NCBI GenBank assembly: GCA_024643655.1
Contig: JAHEMM010000006.1
Span: forward strand, 1 to 64,000
Source: Chitinophagaceae bacterium
GTDB taxonomy: Bacteria > Bacteroidota > Bacteroidia > Chitinophagales > Chitinophagaceae
Length of the DNA: 64,000 bases
Direction of reading: 5' to 3'
Part shown: one piece after another, positions 11,000 to 21,512 of the stretch
Layout of the letters: each line of letters opens with the position of its first letter
Numbering within the stretch: the stretch's first letter is position 1
Made by a program: the position numbers and the translations under genes
Notes under the pieces: model-generated
What the model saw: only the letters and a program-made list of their open reading frames with translations
What the model was told of the DNA's origin: nothing
The model's database searches: none

Positions 11000-11436
11000 T
11001 ATAGTACAGTTAATAATTTTTCTGTGAAATAATCTTTTCCTTCTGCAGACCAGTTGATTTTAACTGAATAATTACCTGGAGAAAAATCTTTTGGATCAAA
11101 GACCTGTAATCCATCTGAATCAGTTTGTAAGGGCAGTAGTTTATCTTTTTTTTGATCATAAGAGCAGTAAAACAAAATGCTTCCCGTAATTTCTTTATTC
11201 TTCATTTCAGCTGGTAGTTCTAAACTAATACCTGAGGTAGTTTGTCCAATTGTAACAGCTGTACTTAATTGATTAGCAAGGTTGGTTCCGTCAATCACTT
11301 GTTGATAACGGAGTTCTTGTTTGTAATAATCTTTATCTACTAACTCGTAGTTGGTATTTACGGCACGGTACACTAAATAAAACATACCAACTCCGAAAAC
11401 GATAAAAGTTATTAATAATTTGTTTCCCCAGTTCAT
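10999..11436 (-). CDS. ccoH: FixH/CcoH family protein
   Basis: N-terminal TM, 'NWGNKLLITFIVFGVGMFYLVYRAV'; position after ccoG. Confidence 0.85.
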   Translation of the reverse strand: MNWGNKLLITFIVFGVGMFYLVYRAVNTNYELVDKDYYKQELRYQQVIDGTNLANQLSTAVTIGQTTSGISLELPAEMKNKEITGSILFYCSYDQKKDKLLPLQTDSDGLQVFDPKDFSPGNYSVKINWSAEGKDYFTEKLLTVL

Positions 11437-11453
11437 ACTATTTTTTTAAGTGT

Positions 11454-12890
11454 TTAATATTTTCCAAACGGTCCTGCAAAATTGGTTGTTAGTGTTGTTA
11501 TTTTTTTATCGCCATCATAGAGTCCAATATTTAATTTTAATTTACGGCTTTTTACAAATGATCTTGGAAGCACTACAAAAAAGGAACCACTAGCCTGGTC
11601 TTCCTGCATCAAGTGAATATCACTAGCCCCAACCAATTCGATTTTTCCAGCATTAAAAGCATTGCCTTCTAATTTGAGTGTTACAGGGATATTTTTAATT
11701 GTTTTATTAATTACGCTGATATTAAATAGATTACTCAGGCTATCTGTACCTCTTTCCTGATACACCATTCCTTTTGTTCTGACAATTGTGCCATCAATAT
11801 CTTTTCGGCTTAGTAATAATAATGTAAGAATACCTGACAATAAAATTAATAATACAGTATAGAATTTCATCCTGCCGGTGTAACGTAATTTTTTGCCTTC
11901 TTGAATACCGGTTTCTGAGGCATACCGGATCAGGCCTTCTGGTTTGTGAATTGCCACCATCATTTTGTTACAAGCATCAATACAAGCAGTACAGCCAACA
12001 CATTCCATTTGAGTGCCATTGCGGATATCTATTCCTGTTGGACACACTTTTACACACTGAAAACAATCTATACAGTCGCCGGTATTGATTGCTACAGGTT
12101 GATTTTTTTTAAACTTTTCCCGGGGCTCACCTCTTTTATAATCATAAGCAACGATCATTGAATTTTTATCAAGTAATACGCCTTGCAAACGTCCATATGG
12201 GCAAACAACTGTACATACTTGTTCCCGAAAATTAGCGTACACACCATAAAAAATAAATGAGAATAGAATGATTGAAAGAAAACCTACTATATGATTACTG
12301 ACGGGTTCACTGATAATTGTCTTCAATTCATCTACACCTATAATATAAGCTAAAAAGAAATTAGCAATAATAAATGCCAGTAAAAAAAAGACAATATGTT
12401 TAATAGTTTTAATTCGAATCTTTTTTCCTGTCCATGGCGCCTTATTAAGAAGTTTTTGGTTTGCTGCATCGCCTTCAATAAGATATTCTACTTTTCTGAA
12501 AAGCATTTCCATGAAGATAGTTTGCGGGCAAACCCATCCACAAAATAACCGACCAAATGCTGCAGTAAACAAAACTATAAAGATGATGAATGTCACCATC
12601 GTTAATCCAAAAATGAAGAAATCTTGTGGCCAGAATATTTTTCCAAAGATGATAAACTTTGCTTCGGGTATATTAAATAAAAATAAAGGTCTTCCGTTTA
12701 TTTTTAAAAATGGTAAAGCGAAAAATAATCCAAAGAATCCCCAACTAACCAATGATCGTATATTGTAAAACCGTCCTTTTGGCTTCTGGGCAAAAATCCA
12801 ATTTCGCTTTCCCTTTTCATCAACAGTAGCAAGGTGATCCCGGAAAGATTCATCTTGTTCGTTTTTTTTTGTTTCAATTGATTCGTTCAT
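11454..12890 (-). CDS. ccoG: cytochrome c oxidase accessory protein CcoG (polyferredoxin)
   Basis: CGWVCPQTIFMEMLFRKVEYLIEG; CIDCFQCVKVCPTGIDIRNGTQMECVGCTACIDACN. Confidence 0.95.
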   Translation of the reverse strand: MNESIETKKNEQDESFRDHLATVDEKGKRNWIFAQKPKGRFYNIRSLVSWGFFGLFFALPFLKINGRPLFLFNIPEAKFIIFGKIFWPQDFFIFGLTMVTFIIFIVLFTAAFGRLFCGWVCPQTIFMEMLFRKVEYLIEGDAANQKLLNKAPWTGKKIRIKTIKHIVFFLLAFIIANFFLAYIIGVDELKTIISEPVSNHIVGFLSIILFSFIFYGVYANFREQVCTVVCPYGRLQGVLLDKNSMIVAYDYKRGEPREKFKKNQPVAINTGDCIDCFQCVKVCPTGIDIRNGTQMECVGCTACIDACNKMMVAIHKPEGLIRYASETGIQEGKKLRYTGRMKFYTVLLILLSGILTLLLLSRKDIDGTIVRTKGMVYQERGTDSLSNLFNISVINKTIKNIPVTLKLEGNAFNAGKIELVGASDIHLMQEDQASGSFFVVLPRSFVKSRKLKLNIGLYDGDKKITTLTTNFAGPFGKY

Positions 12891-12917
12891 TATTTTTTAT
12901 TCATACACCTGATGCAT

Positions 12918-14063
12918 TTATTTCTTCTCCACTGAAGTTGAATCACTTACTTTTTTTGGTGAAGATTCTTCTATATACAATTCTCCTTGTGCTTCTTTTG
13001 CATTCGCAGGATTGGAGCCTCTAAGTGTTTTTATATAACTGGTTAGTTGTGCTATTTGCTTTGCAGAAAGATCATCTTTCCAGCTACGCATTCCTTTACT
13101 GGTTCCATATTTAATGGTTTTAAAAATATCTTTTACACTGCCACCATTTATCCAATAGTCATCAGTAAGATTAGGACCAACTGCATTACCACCACCATCC
13201 GTATTATGACAGGCAGGACATTTACTTGGATCAATAAATAGAGCTTTGCCGGCTGCAATATCTTCCTCATTTGAGAGTAATGTAACAGTGTTTTCATCTA
13301 CTAATTCACCTTTCTTTTTTAGATACTGTTGTATTTTTATTTCAGCTTTAGCAACCGAATTTTCATATTCTTCTTTTTGTGAAGGACCATTATGTGATAC
13401 TTCAAATCGCCATAAATAAACAGCGGCGAAAATAATCGTAGCATAAAACCCATATAACCACCATGGAGGAAGGCGATTGTTTAATTCCCGGATGCCATCA
13501 TAGTCATGGCCAAGATCAAGTTCTGCTTCTTCACTTATCGGGCGAAGTTTATTTGCTTTATCCCACCAGCTTATTTTTTTCTCTTTAGGTACTTCTGCTA
13601 TTTTGATATCGGCAGCAGACACTACTTTTTCTTTGTTTAGTAAAAACTTAATATTTATTAATAAGGCAAGTATGGTAGCTAATTCTATAAATAATACCGA
13701 AACCATTATGTAGAATGTGGAAGCATCCATTCCGCCTATTACTTTTGGAGCTTTTACTTCAGCAACAACATCCTGTGCAAATACAGAAGCGGGAATAAGT
13801 AATGCCATTAACAAAAGCATTTTAATGGCATTTGTGTTTTTTTCTTGCTTTTGTTTATTCAACTTTACCTCAGCGGCGCCAATTACAATATTAGCAAGGA
13901 TGCCAATTACAATTAACAATAGTGCCATTAATACAATAAATGTTAGTGCTAATGGATTGCTCCAAATAGATGGAGATGGTGGTCCTTCGGCAAAGGCAGG
14001 TTGAACACTAAACACTAAGATTGTAGCGAGTAGGCCTGATATATATTTTAATTTTTTTCGCAT
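12918..14063 (-). CDS. ccoP: cbb3-type cytochrome c oxidase subunit III
   Basis: WWLYGFYATIIFAAVYLWRFEV; single heme motif CPACH. Confidence 0.92.
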   Translation of the reverse strand: MRKKLKYISGLLATILVFSVQPAFAEGPPSPSIWSNPLALTFIVLMALLLIVIGILANIVIGAAEVKLNKQKQEKNTNAIKMLLLMALLIPASVFAQDVVAEVKAPKVIGGMDASTFYIMVSVLFIELATILALLINIKFLLNKEKVVSAADIKIAEVPKEKKISWWDKANKLRPISEEAELDLGHDYDGIRELNNRLPPWWLYGFYATIIFAAVYLWRFEVSHNGPSQKEEYENSVAKAEIKIQQYLKKKGELVDENTVTLLSNEEDIAAGKALFIDPSKCPACHNTDGGGNAVGPNLTDDYWINGGSVKDIFKTIKYGTSKGMRSWKDDLSAKQIAQLTSYIKTLRGSNPANAKEAQGELYIEESSPKKVSDSTSVEKK

Positions 14064-14086
14064 ATAAAAATCGTTACAGTTGATGA

Positions 14087-14254
14087 TTAATTTTTATTGT
14101 CAAGAGGTATTCTGCTTACTTCTTCAAAGTCTTTCTTTTTAGTTTTAAAAACCCAGGTAAGCATTACAACAAAAAATAAGAAGAAGATGGATAATGATAC
14201 TAATCCCATTATATCAATTCCACTTACTTTTTCTATATAATTTATAAATTTCAT
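14087..14254 (-). CDS. ccoQ: CcoQ-like small subunit (55 aa, not in ORF track)
   Basis: Manually translated MKFINYIEKVSGIDIMGLVSLSIFFLFFVVMLTWVFKTKKKDFEEVSRIPLDNKN; single TM between ccoNO and ccoP. Confidence 0.85.
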   Translation of the reverse strand: MKFINYIEKVSGIDIMGLVSLSIFFLFFVVMLTWVFKTKKKDFEEVSRIPLDNKN

Positions 14255-14260
14255 ATGTTG

Positions 14261-16423
14261 TTATTTATTTGCTTCAGTAATTGGTTTTGGTTCAGCTTGA
14301 ATATCTTTACCTAGTCGCTGCAGATAAGCAATCATTGCAATGATCTCTTTGTCGGAATCGGTTTCGATTTTATCCTTCTTTAAGCTGGCGGCAATTTGGT
14401 CAGCTTGCTTTTTTAATTCTGCATTTGCCAATTTATCATACCCTTCAGGATAAGGAACTCCCAATGTTTGCATGGCTCTGATTTTTGCTGGGGTTGTAGA
14501 AATGTCCAGTTTGTTATCAAGTAGCCATATGTAACGAGGCATGATGGAACCAGGCGAAGTTAATCGTGGGTCATACATATGCGTATAATGCCAGGAGTCA
14601 GGTCTGCGGTTTTTATCTGCTCCTTCTCTGGCAAGGTCTGGTCCCGTTCTTTTACTTCCCCATTGAAACGGATGGTCATAAACAAACTCTCCTGCTTTTG
14701 AGTATTCGCCATACCGTGCTACTTCATCACGGAATGGTCGGATCATTTGAGAGTGACATGTATAACACCCTTCTCTTACATAAATATCCCTTCCTTGTAA
14801 TTCAAGTGGGGTATATGGTTTTACACTTGCTATCGTGGGTACATTTGATTTTACAAGAAATGTTGGGATCATTTGTACCAAACCTCCTATAGCTACTAGT
14901 ATTAAGCTCCATACCAGCATTGTCATCGGTTTTCTTTCAATAACCCGATGCCAGTATTCTTTTTTCTGCGGTGCTCCTTTTATCATTGCTGGCGCTTCAG
15001 CTGCTTCATTGGCAATGAATTTTCCTAGTTTAATAGTTTTATAAAGATTATAAACCATTATGAATGCCCCAATCAAATAAAGAGTGCCGCCAATACTTCT
15101 GGCAATATACATGGGTTGAATATTGGTAACTGTTTGCATAAAGTCAAACTTTAATTGACCTTCAGGAGTAAACTGTTTCCACATAAGGCTTTGTTCAAAG
15201 CCTGCCCAATATAATGGTACAGCATATATGATGATGCCAATAGTGCCAAGCCAAAAGTGATTCGTAGCTAACTTTTTTGAATAGAGTTTGGTTCCCCACA
15301 TTTTCGGAATCATATAATATAAAATAGCGAATGCCATGAAACCGTTCCAACCCAGTCCTCCAATATGCACATGCCCAATTGTCCAATCGCTAAAGTGGGA
15401 AATAGCATTTACACTTTTTAAACTTAATAACGGACCCTCAAATGTGGCCATACCATAACAAGTAATGGCAACCACCATAAACTTTAATACCGGGTCTTCT
15501 CTTACTCTGTCCCAGGCACCACGAAGTGTAAATAATCCGTTCAACATGCCTCCCCAACTTGGTGCAATGAGCATTATAGAAAAGACTACGCCAAGTGATT
15601 GAGCCCAATCGGGTAATGCAGTATAAAGCAAGTGATGAGGACCAGCCCAGATATAAATAAATATTAATGCCCAGAAGTGAATAATTGAAAGACGATAAGA
15701 ATATACTGGTCGATTAGCCGCTTTAGGAAGAAAATAATACATTAATCCCAATACTGGTGTTGTAAGGAAAAAGGCAACAGCATTATGACCATACCACCAT
15801 TGTACTAATGCATCTTGCACTCCGGCATACCAACTGTAGCTGCCAGTTAATGAATAAGGAAGTTCAATGGAGCGAACAATATGCAATAATGCAACGGTAA
15901 CCCATGTTGCAATATAAAACCAGATGGCAACATATAAATGTTTTTCTCTTCTTTTCAGAATGGTTCCAAACATATTAATACCGAATATTACCCAAACCAA
16001 AGCAATGGCTATATCGATCGGCCAGATTAATTCAGCATACTCTGCACCGTTATTTAATCCCAATGGCAATGTAATTGCAGCTGCAACGATTATTAATTGC
16101 CAACCCCAGAAATGAATCCAGCTTAACCGGTCACTTACCATTCTTGCCTTACATAGCCGCTGTAATGAATAATAGATACCCGCAAATGAAGCATTGCCTA
16201 CAAATGCAAATATGATTGCATTTGTATGTAATGGACGAAGACGGCCAAAAGTAGTTGGGGCCCAGTTTAAACTGATTGCCGGATAGTACATTTGAATAGC
16301 GGCCCAAAGACCTACTATCATGCCGACAATACCGAAAACAACGGTAGCATATCCAAAGGCTTTTACAATTTTATTGTCGTAATAAAATTTTTCAACTTGC
16401 ATGCCTTGATTTGTTTCTTGCAT
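14261..16423 (-). CDS. ccoNO: cbb3-type cytochrome c oxidase fused subunits I/II (CcoN-CcoO)
   Basis: 720 aa; heme-copper oxidase core plus C-terminal c-heme domain GCYTCHSQMIRPF. Confidence 0.95.
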   Translation of the reverse strand: MQETNQGMQVEKFYYDNKIVKAFGYATVVFGIVGMIVGLWAAIQMYYPAISLNWAPTTFGRLRPLHTNAIIFAFVGNASFAGIYYSLQRLCKARMVSDRLSWIHFWGWQLIIVAAAITLPLGLNNGAEYAELIWPIDIAIALVWVIFGINMFGTILKRREKHLYVAIWFYIATWVTVALLHIVRSIELPYSLTGSYSWYAGVQDALVQWWYGHNAVAFFLTTPVLGLMYYFLPKAANRPVYSYRLSIIHFWALIFIYIWAGPHHLLYTALPDWAQSLGVVFSIMLIAPSWGGMLNGLFTLRGAWDRVREDPVLKFMVVAITCYGMATFEGPLLSLKSVNAISHFSDWTIGHVHIGGLGWNGFMAFAILYYMIPKMWGTKLYSKKLATNHFWLGTIGIIIYAVPLYWAGFEQSLMWKQFTPEGQLKFDFMQTVTNIQPMYIARSIGGTLYLIGAFIMVYNLYKTIKLGKFIANEAAEAPAMIKGAPQKKEYWHRVIERKPMTMLVWSLILVAIGGLVQMIPTFLVKSNVPTIASVKPYTPLELQGRDIYVREGCYTCHSQMIRPFRDEVARYGEYSKAGEFVYDHPFQWGSKRTGPDLAREGADKNRRPDSWHYTHMYDPRLTSPGSIMPRYIWLLDNKLDISTTPAKIRAMQTLGVPYPEGYDKLANAELKKQADQIAASLKKDKIETDSDKEIIAMIAYLQRLGKDIQAEPKPITEANK

Positions 16424-16435
16424 AACTGAGATTAT

Positions 16436-16597
16436 TTATTTTGATTTGGTTGTAGAAGGTTTGTCATCGAATAGAATTCGGGAAGGAGGAGAGTAGTCAT
16501 CTTCAAACTGACCAGATTTAACACTCCATAGAAAGCCGACTAAAAAAATAGCTGCTACAGAAATACTGGCAATTAGTAAAATGATAATAACACTCAT
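16436..16597 (-). CDS. ccoS: CcoS cbb3 oxidase assembly protein (53 aa, not in ORF track)
   Basis: Manually translated MSVIIILLIASISVAAIFLVGFLWSVKSGQFEDDYSPPSRILFDDKPSTTKSK. Confidence 0.9.
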   Translation of the reverse strand: MSVIIILLIASISVAAIFLVGFLWSVKSGQFEDDYSPPSRILFDDKPSTTKSK

Positions 16598-16616
16598 TGG
16601 TTTGTTTTCAATATTG

Positions 16617-16681
16617 CAAACTTATTTTAGCTGCATTTTTGATAATCTAATATGTATCATCAAAAAAGCTGATTATAATCA
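16617..16681 (-). promoter_or_regulatory. cco operon operator/promoter
   Basis: TGATTATAATCA at 16670-16681; TAAGTTTG (minus) at 16624-16617, 51.5 bp from centre. Confidence 0.6.
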
Positions 16682-16708
16682 TATGATTAAGCTTTGATAA
16701 ACCAATAT

Positions 16709-19102
16709 TTACAATTTCATACGCCTTGCCAGTAAACTGCTACTGCCAAATGTGATTAGCAATATGCTTAGCGAACTACTTGGCATGAGTATGGCAGCAA
16801 CAAGTGGCGAAAGGAGACCTTGAACGGCAAATGCAACGCCAACAATATTGTAAGCGATTGATAACACAAAACTCGCTTTTACTATATTATTATTTGCCTT
16901 GCACAAGTAAATAAACCTTGTCAGCTTTGACAATTGTTTTTCTTCAATAATAGCATCACAAGCGGGTGTAAAATTGTTGCTTTGTTCTGCGACAACCACT
17001 CCAACATCACTTTGTTGTAAAGCACCTGCATCGTTCAACCCGTCGCCAATCATCATCACTTTCTCTCCCTTTTTTTGTAGGCGCTTTATATATAATAGTT
17101 TGTCTTCGGGTTTTTGATGGAAAAGAAGGGTCGCTTTTTTTCCAAGAAGTTTTGTTAGGTTGTTTTTTTCAGATTCATTATCACCTGAAATCACAGATAA
17201 TGAATACTCTCTCTTTAGCTTATTTATTAAAGCAGGAATTGCATCCCTGTAATGATTATTAAATAAAAATTTTCCATAGTATTTATTTTCTATGCTAACG
17301 AAAATCGAAGTGCCAATTATTGGCGCTGACTTACTAGCTACAAATTCGCCGGAGCCAATTTTAATCAGATCATTATTCACAAATCCTTCAATGCCATGAC
17401 CAGTTGTTTCTTTAAAACCTGAAACATCAATATTATTTTCTGTAAGCAGATGTTTAGCAAGTGCCTTACTTAAAGGATGTGATGAATAAGAAGCCAAAGC
17501 AGCAATTTGTTTATGTTGATATAGCGTTAATGTTTTTCCTTCATATTTAATATCATGTTGCTGTGTGGTGGTAAGTGTTCCCGTTTTATCAAATACTATA
17601 TGTGTTGTTTTTGCAATGTCTTCAATTGTTTGTGCATTCCGCAGAAAGAAATGATTGCGACTTAGAATTCTAAGTATATTACCATTTGTAAAAGAGTTGG
17701 ATAAGAGTAATGCGCAAGGACAAGCTATAATGAATACAGCTGTTACACTAACCCATACTTTTGAATTGTCATTAATCTGCCAGTATACCGCAGTAGCGAT
17801 TGCGATAGAAAGTACGATATAAGTAAAATATCTGCTGAGTAAATGAACGAATGAAATACTTTTTTCTTGATTGCCATTTTTGAATTCATCTCTGTTCCAT
17901 AGTTTAGTAAGATAGCTTTGTGTAACCTCTTTTACAACTAATATTTCAATATTACCTTCCGTTTGTTTACCACCGGCATATACCAATTCCCCAACATCTT
18001 TTAGGACAGGCAATGATTCGCCAGTTACAAAACTATAGTCTATAAATGCTTTTCCTTTTGTTAGAATACCATCAGCCGGTATTAATTCCGAATTATGAAT
18101 TAACAAGGTGTCTCCTGGTTTTATTTCTGGTAATGTAGTATGAAATTCCTTTTCGTTTTTTAATATTGAAACAGCGATAGGAAAATAAGAATTATAATCT
18201 CTTTCAAAAGATAACTGACGGTATGTCTTATCCTGAATAATACGTCCTGCAAGCATAAAGAATACGATGCCGGTCATAGAGTCCAGATAACCGCCACCTG
18301 TCCCACTAATAATTTCATAAGCACTTCGGATAAAAGTGATTAGAATAGCTAACGCTATAGGTGTATCAATATTTAGAAATTTATGTTTCAGGCTTTTCCA
18401 GGAAGATGTATAGAATGGTAGCGCTGAATAAAGTAATACCGGCATTGCCAATCCAAGATTTGCCCAACGGAAAATATTCCGTAACCCGATTTCACTGGTA
18501 TCAATTCCTAAGTATTCAGGAAAACTCATGAGCATGATATTGCCAAAGCAAAAACCAGCAATACCAATTTGGTATATCATACTTTTGTCAATAGCAGGCC
18601 TCTTTTCTTTCAAATCATTGAGACTTATATAGGGTTCATATCCGATACTTGTCAGTCGCTCCGCAACTTTTCGAAGACTGGTCTTTGAACGTTGAAATAC
18701 CAGATCCACTTCTTTTCGTGTAAAATGAACCCTGCTTGAAACGATTCCTTCTTCAAGTTGGTGTATATTCTCCAGCAAATACAGGCAAGAGCTACAATGA
18801 ATTTGTGGCAAATAAAAAGTTACATGAATTTGATTATCATCTTTAAAGCTAATTAGCTGTATCTGAATTTTTTCTTCATCTAAAAAGGCAAATTTATCTT
18901 CTCTGATTTTTACCCGCTGATTGATGCCTGGATTTTCGTTAAGATTGTAATATTCACATAGTTCACTTTGATTTAGAATAGAAAAAACCATTTTGCAGCC
19001 TTGACAGCAAAATTTTTTCTCATTTTCATGAATTTTGTCATCGGGGCAGGTTTCGCCACAATGGTAACAATGAAGATTTTGATCGGTAACTGATAATGAC
19101 AT
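16709..19102 (-). CDS. ccoI: heavy-metal (copper) translocating P-type ATPase of the cbb3 assembly type
   Basis: N-terminal CYHCGETCPD/CCQGC, CPCALLLS, DKTGTLT, GDGLNDAGAL. Confidence 0.92.
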   Translation of the reverse strand: MSLSVTDQNLHCYHCGETCPDDKIHENEKKFCCQGCKMVFSILNQSELCEYYNLNENPGINQRVKIREDKFAFLDEEKIQIQLISFKDDNQIHVTFYLPQIHCSSCLYLLENIHQLEEGIVSSRVHFTRKEVDLVFQRSKTSLRKVAERLTSIGYEPYISLNDLKEKRPAIDKSMIYQIGIAGFCFGNIMLMSFPEYLGIDTSEIGLRNIFRWANLGLAMPVLLYSALPFYTSSWKSLKHKFLNIDTPIALAILITFIRSAYEIISGTGGGYLDSMTGIVFFMLAGRIIQDKTYRQLSFERDYNSYFPIAVSILKNEKEFHTTLPEIKPGDTLLIHNSELIPADGILTKGKAFIDYSFVTGESLPVLKDVGELVYAGGKQTEGNIEILVVKEVTQSYLTKLWNRDEFKNGNQEKSISFVHLLSRYFTYIVLSIAIATAVYWQINDNSKVWVSVTAVFIIACPCALLLSNSFTNGNILRILSRNHFFLRNAQTIEDIAKTTHIVFDKTGTLTTTQQHDIKYEGKTLTLYQHKQIAALASYSSHPLSKALAKHLLTENNIDVSGFKETTGHGIEGFVNNDLIKIGSGEFVASKSAPIIGTSIFVSIENKYYGKFLFNNHYRDAIPALINKLKREYSLSVISGDNESEKNNLTKLLGKKATLLFHQKPEDKLLYIKRLQKKGEKVMMIGDGLNDAGALQQSDVGVVVAEQSNNFTPACDAIIEEKQLSKLTRFIYLCKANNNIVKASFVLSIAYNIVGVAFAVQGLLSPLVAAILMPSSSLSILLITFGSSSLLARRMKL

Positions 19103-19124
19103 AGTTCTCAGAATCTAAACCCAG

Positions 19125-19195
19125 CTAAAGTATCGGGGAAGGAATCCGTTCGGTATGAGAAGTTTCACCAGGCATACTGATTTTCGTCAGTATGC
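19125..19195 (-). promoter_or_regulatory. ccoI operator/promoter
   Basis: GCATACTGA-TTTTCG-TCAGTATGC at 19172-19195; TACTTTAG (minus) at 19132-19125, 51.5 bp from centre. Confidence 0.55.
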
Positions 19196-19216
19196 TTGTA
19201 CAACGCTATTTTGCCA

Positions 19217-19954
19217 TTAATTAAGAGAGTGTTGATTTAAAGATCCGAACATTTTTAATGCTTTAGGAAAAAGAATATTGTTTTCTAAATGAACATGTTG
19301 GTGCAAATCTTTTTCAAATTCCTGAAGAGAGGTAAAGCTTAATTTATAAGTAGTACAAGCATCTGCCGGTGGTTGATAGTTATTAGTAAGTTCTCTTATT
19401 TCTGAAAGCATACTTCCAGCATGATCATGTTCTTGTTCCATCATACTGATTGGAGAAAACAAATAAGAACTATTGAGCACAATTTCTTTGCCTTCAGCTA
19501 TCTGGTTTTCAATATCTTTTATTCTTGGGAAAAGAACTAATTCTTCTTTTTGCATATGATGTTCTAGTTCTTCTTTTACTGCTGCGAAAAGCTGGAAAAT
19601 TTTAATTAGCTCTGGGTGACGTTCACTATGCTTTCCCTTTACTTTTTGTAAATGTCCAAAAATTGATGGCATTTCATTTTTGACATAAGAATGATGAGTC
19701 AAAACAATGTGTTCTGCCAATAAGGAGAGGGTTAAATTATTGACATTGATGCCATTCGATTTTAAACCAGATTGGTCAATTTTTTCAAGTTCTGTAATTA
19801 AATTATCAATATCGATTTCACTTTCAGTACAGGCCTGTTGCAAGGTTCTTTTCCCTTTGCAACAAAAATCAAGATTATATTTTTCGAAAATTGCGGCAGT
19901 CTTCGGATTACTATTTACGATCTGGGCAAGAGTGTTTGATGCTAAAGAATTCAT
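19217..19954 (-). CDS. ric: iron-sulfur cluster repair di-iron protein (RIC/ScdA/YtfE)
   Basis: DUF542 motif 'AIFEKYNLDFCCKGKRTL' plus hemerythrin-like His/Glu motifs. Confidence 0.93.
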   Translation of the reverse strand: MNSLASNTLAQIVNSNPKTAAIFEKYNLDFCCKGKRTLQQACTESEIDIDNLITELEKIDQSGLKSNGINVNNLTLSLLAEHIVLTHHSYVKNEMPSIFGHLQKVKGKHSERHPELIKIFQLFAAVKEELEHHMQKEELVLFPRIKDIENQIAEGKEIVLNSSYLFSPISMMEQEHDHAGSMLSEIRELTNNYQPPADACTTYKLSFTSLQEFEKDLHQHVHLENNILFPKALKMFGSLNQHSLN

Positions 19955-19988
19955 AATAGATATGTTTTTAAATAATGTAAAAATTGTT

Positions 19989-20756
19989 TTATAAATCTTT
20001 TTTCTTGAATTTTCTTAAGGCAACCCACAATGGAAGCAAAGCCCACACTGTCATTATCCCTATTGTAAATAATAATCCACTACTACTACCAAAAAAATCT
20101 TTGTATAGTGCACCGGTATATCCCATCAATGCACTTACGTCCATTTTTAGCATGATGAATATTCTGCCAAGATCAATTGGATTTAGTGCAGACAGTACAA
20201 GCGTTAATTTTTCTAACGGATAGTCACTGAAAGTAAAGAGGATAAGTAATACCAATCCGTCATAAATTAGTGCAAAGTAGAACCAAAGTAATAGTGCAAA
20301 CCCGATGCCTTTGGCTTTATCTCTTGCACTTACGGAGGCAAGAAACGCAATAGAAGTAAACACCATAGTCAATGCAGAACCGGTAAAAATAATTGCCATA
20401 CCAGTTTCAGTTGCAGCATACAATACAACAGGAATGCCTACGCCAATTAAGAACGATGATAATAATGATAAGCTAATGCCGGCATATTCACTTAATAAAA
20501 TCCGTTTTCTACTTAATGGTTGTGAAAGCATCAGTTCAATAAACTCATATGAATTATAATAATGGATGGTTGTAAAAACGAGGCTGACCAGTGGTAAGAC
20601 AATCAAAATAATATTCATTAAACTTAACATGGCCTTGCTATTCTCTTCTTCCATCTGAAACATACTGACAGAAACAATAAAAAGGAATAATGTATAAGCT
20701 ATAATAATCTTACTTCTTAGTATGTCATATAATACATATCGGGATAGCTTCATCAT
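19989..20756 (-). CDS. nosY: ABC transporter permease NosY
   Basis: ABC-2 type membrane protein, last of the nosDFY set. Confidence 0.88.
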   Translation of the reverse strand: MMKLSRYVLYDILRSKIIIAYTLFLFIVSVSMFQMEEENSKAMLSLMNIILIVLPLVSLVFTTIHYYNSYEFIELMLSQPLSRKRILLSEYAGISLSLLSSFLIGVGIPVVLYAATETGMAIIFTGSALTMVFTSIAFLASVSARDKAKGIGFALLLWFYFALIYDGLVLLILFTFSDYPLEKLTLVLSALNPIDLGRIFIMLKMDVSALMGYTGALYKDFFGSSSGLLFTIGIMTVWALLPLWVALRKFKKKDL

Positions 20757-20759
20757 GGG

Positions 20760-21512
20760 TTAAATCTTTTTGTTTAATACTTCTGAAATAAAATTACCCG
20801 TTGGATCTTCTCCTTTCATGATCCTTGCAATGGCTTTGCCTAGTTTTATTTCCCCTGTATCTTCTCTAAGGGTTTCAATATTTTTAAAGAACTGCATTTT
20901 CCCATCCTGCAAATACATTACATGAGTAGTTAATTCATCCAGATCACTAAGGATGTGAGAAGTAATTAAAATGAGTTTCCCTTTTTGTTTTTCTTTAATG
21001 ATCTTTTCTTTTAGTATTTCAGACGAAAGTGGATCCAGTCCTGCTGTTGGTTCATCCAGTATAAGTACAGGTGGATTAAATAAAAATGCAATAGCGGCAC
21101 TAACTTTTTGTCGGGTGCCACCTGATAAAGTACGCATTGGTTTTTCAAACATTGGACAGAGATCAAATTCCCTGATCAGTTCATTGTCAATATTTTCCTC
21201 CATCGTGTTTCGGATATTTTTAAGCATACTAAATAACTGCCCGATTTTCATATTGTCAGGATATCGGCCAATTTGAGGCATATAACCTATCTCATTTCGG
21301 TAATTAAATCCTCCATTGATACACTCATTATTAAAGTATATTTTGCCACTATCTGGCTTTGCCATTCCCAGGATGGATTTTATTAATGTAGTTTTTCCGG
21401 AACCATTCGGACCTATTAAGGAAATAACCTGACCTTTTTCAAATGATACAGATATATCATTCAAGGCTTTTAATTTTTTAAATCGTTTATTGATATGTTC
21501 TATTCGTATCAT
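20760..21512 (-). CDS. nosF: ABC transporter ATPase NosF
   Basis: Walker A GPNGSGKTT, LSGGTRQKVSAA, ILDEPTAGLDP; overlaps nosD. Confidence 0.92.
   Translation of the reverse strand: MIRIEHINKRFKKLKALNDISVSFEKGQVISLIGPNGSGKTTLIKSILGMAKPDSGKIYFNNECINGGFNYRNEIGYMPQIGRYPDNMKIGQLFSMLKNIRNTMEENIDNELIREFDLCPMFEKPMRTLSGGTRQKVSAAIAFLFNPPVLILDEPTAGLDPLSSEILKEKIIKEKQKGKLILITSHILSDLDELTTHVMYLQDGKMQFFKNIETLREDTGEIKLGKAIARIMKGEDPTGNFISEVLNKKI

Noticed and set aside
14566-15044. Plus-strand ORFs 14566..14892 and 14835..15044
   Set aside because: Antisense to ccoNO.
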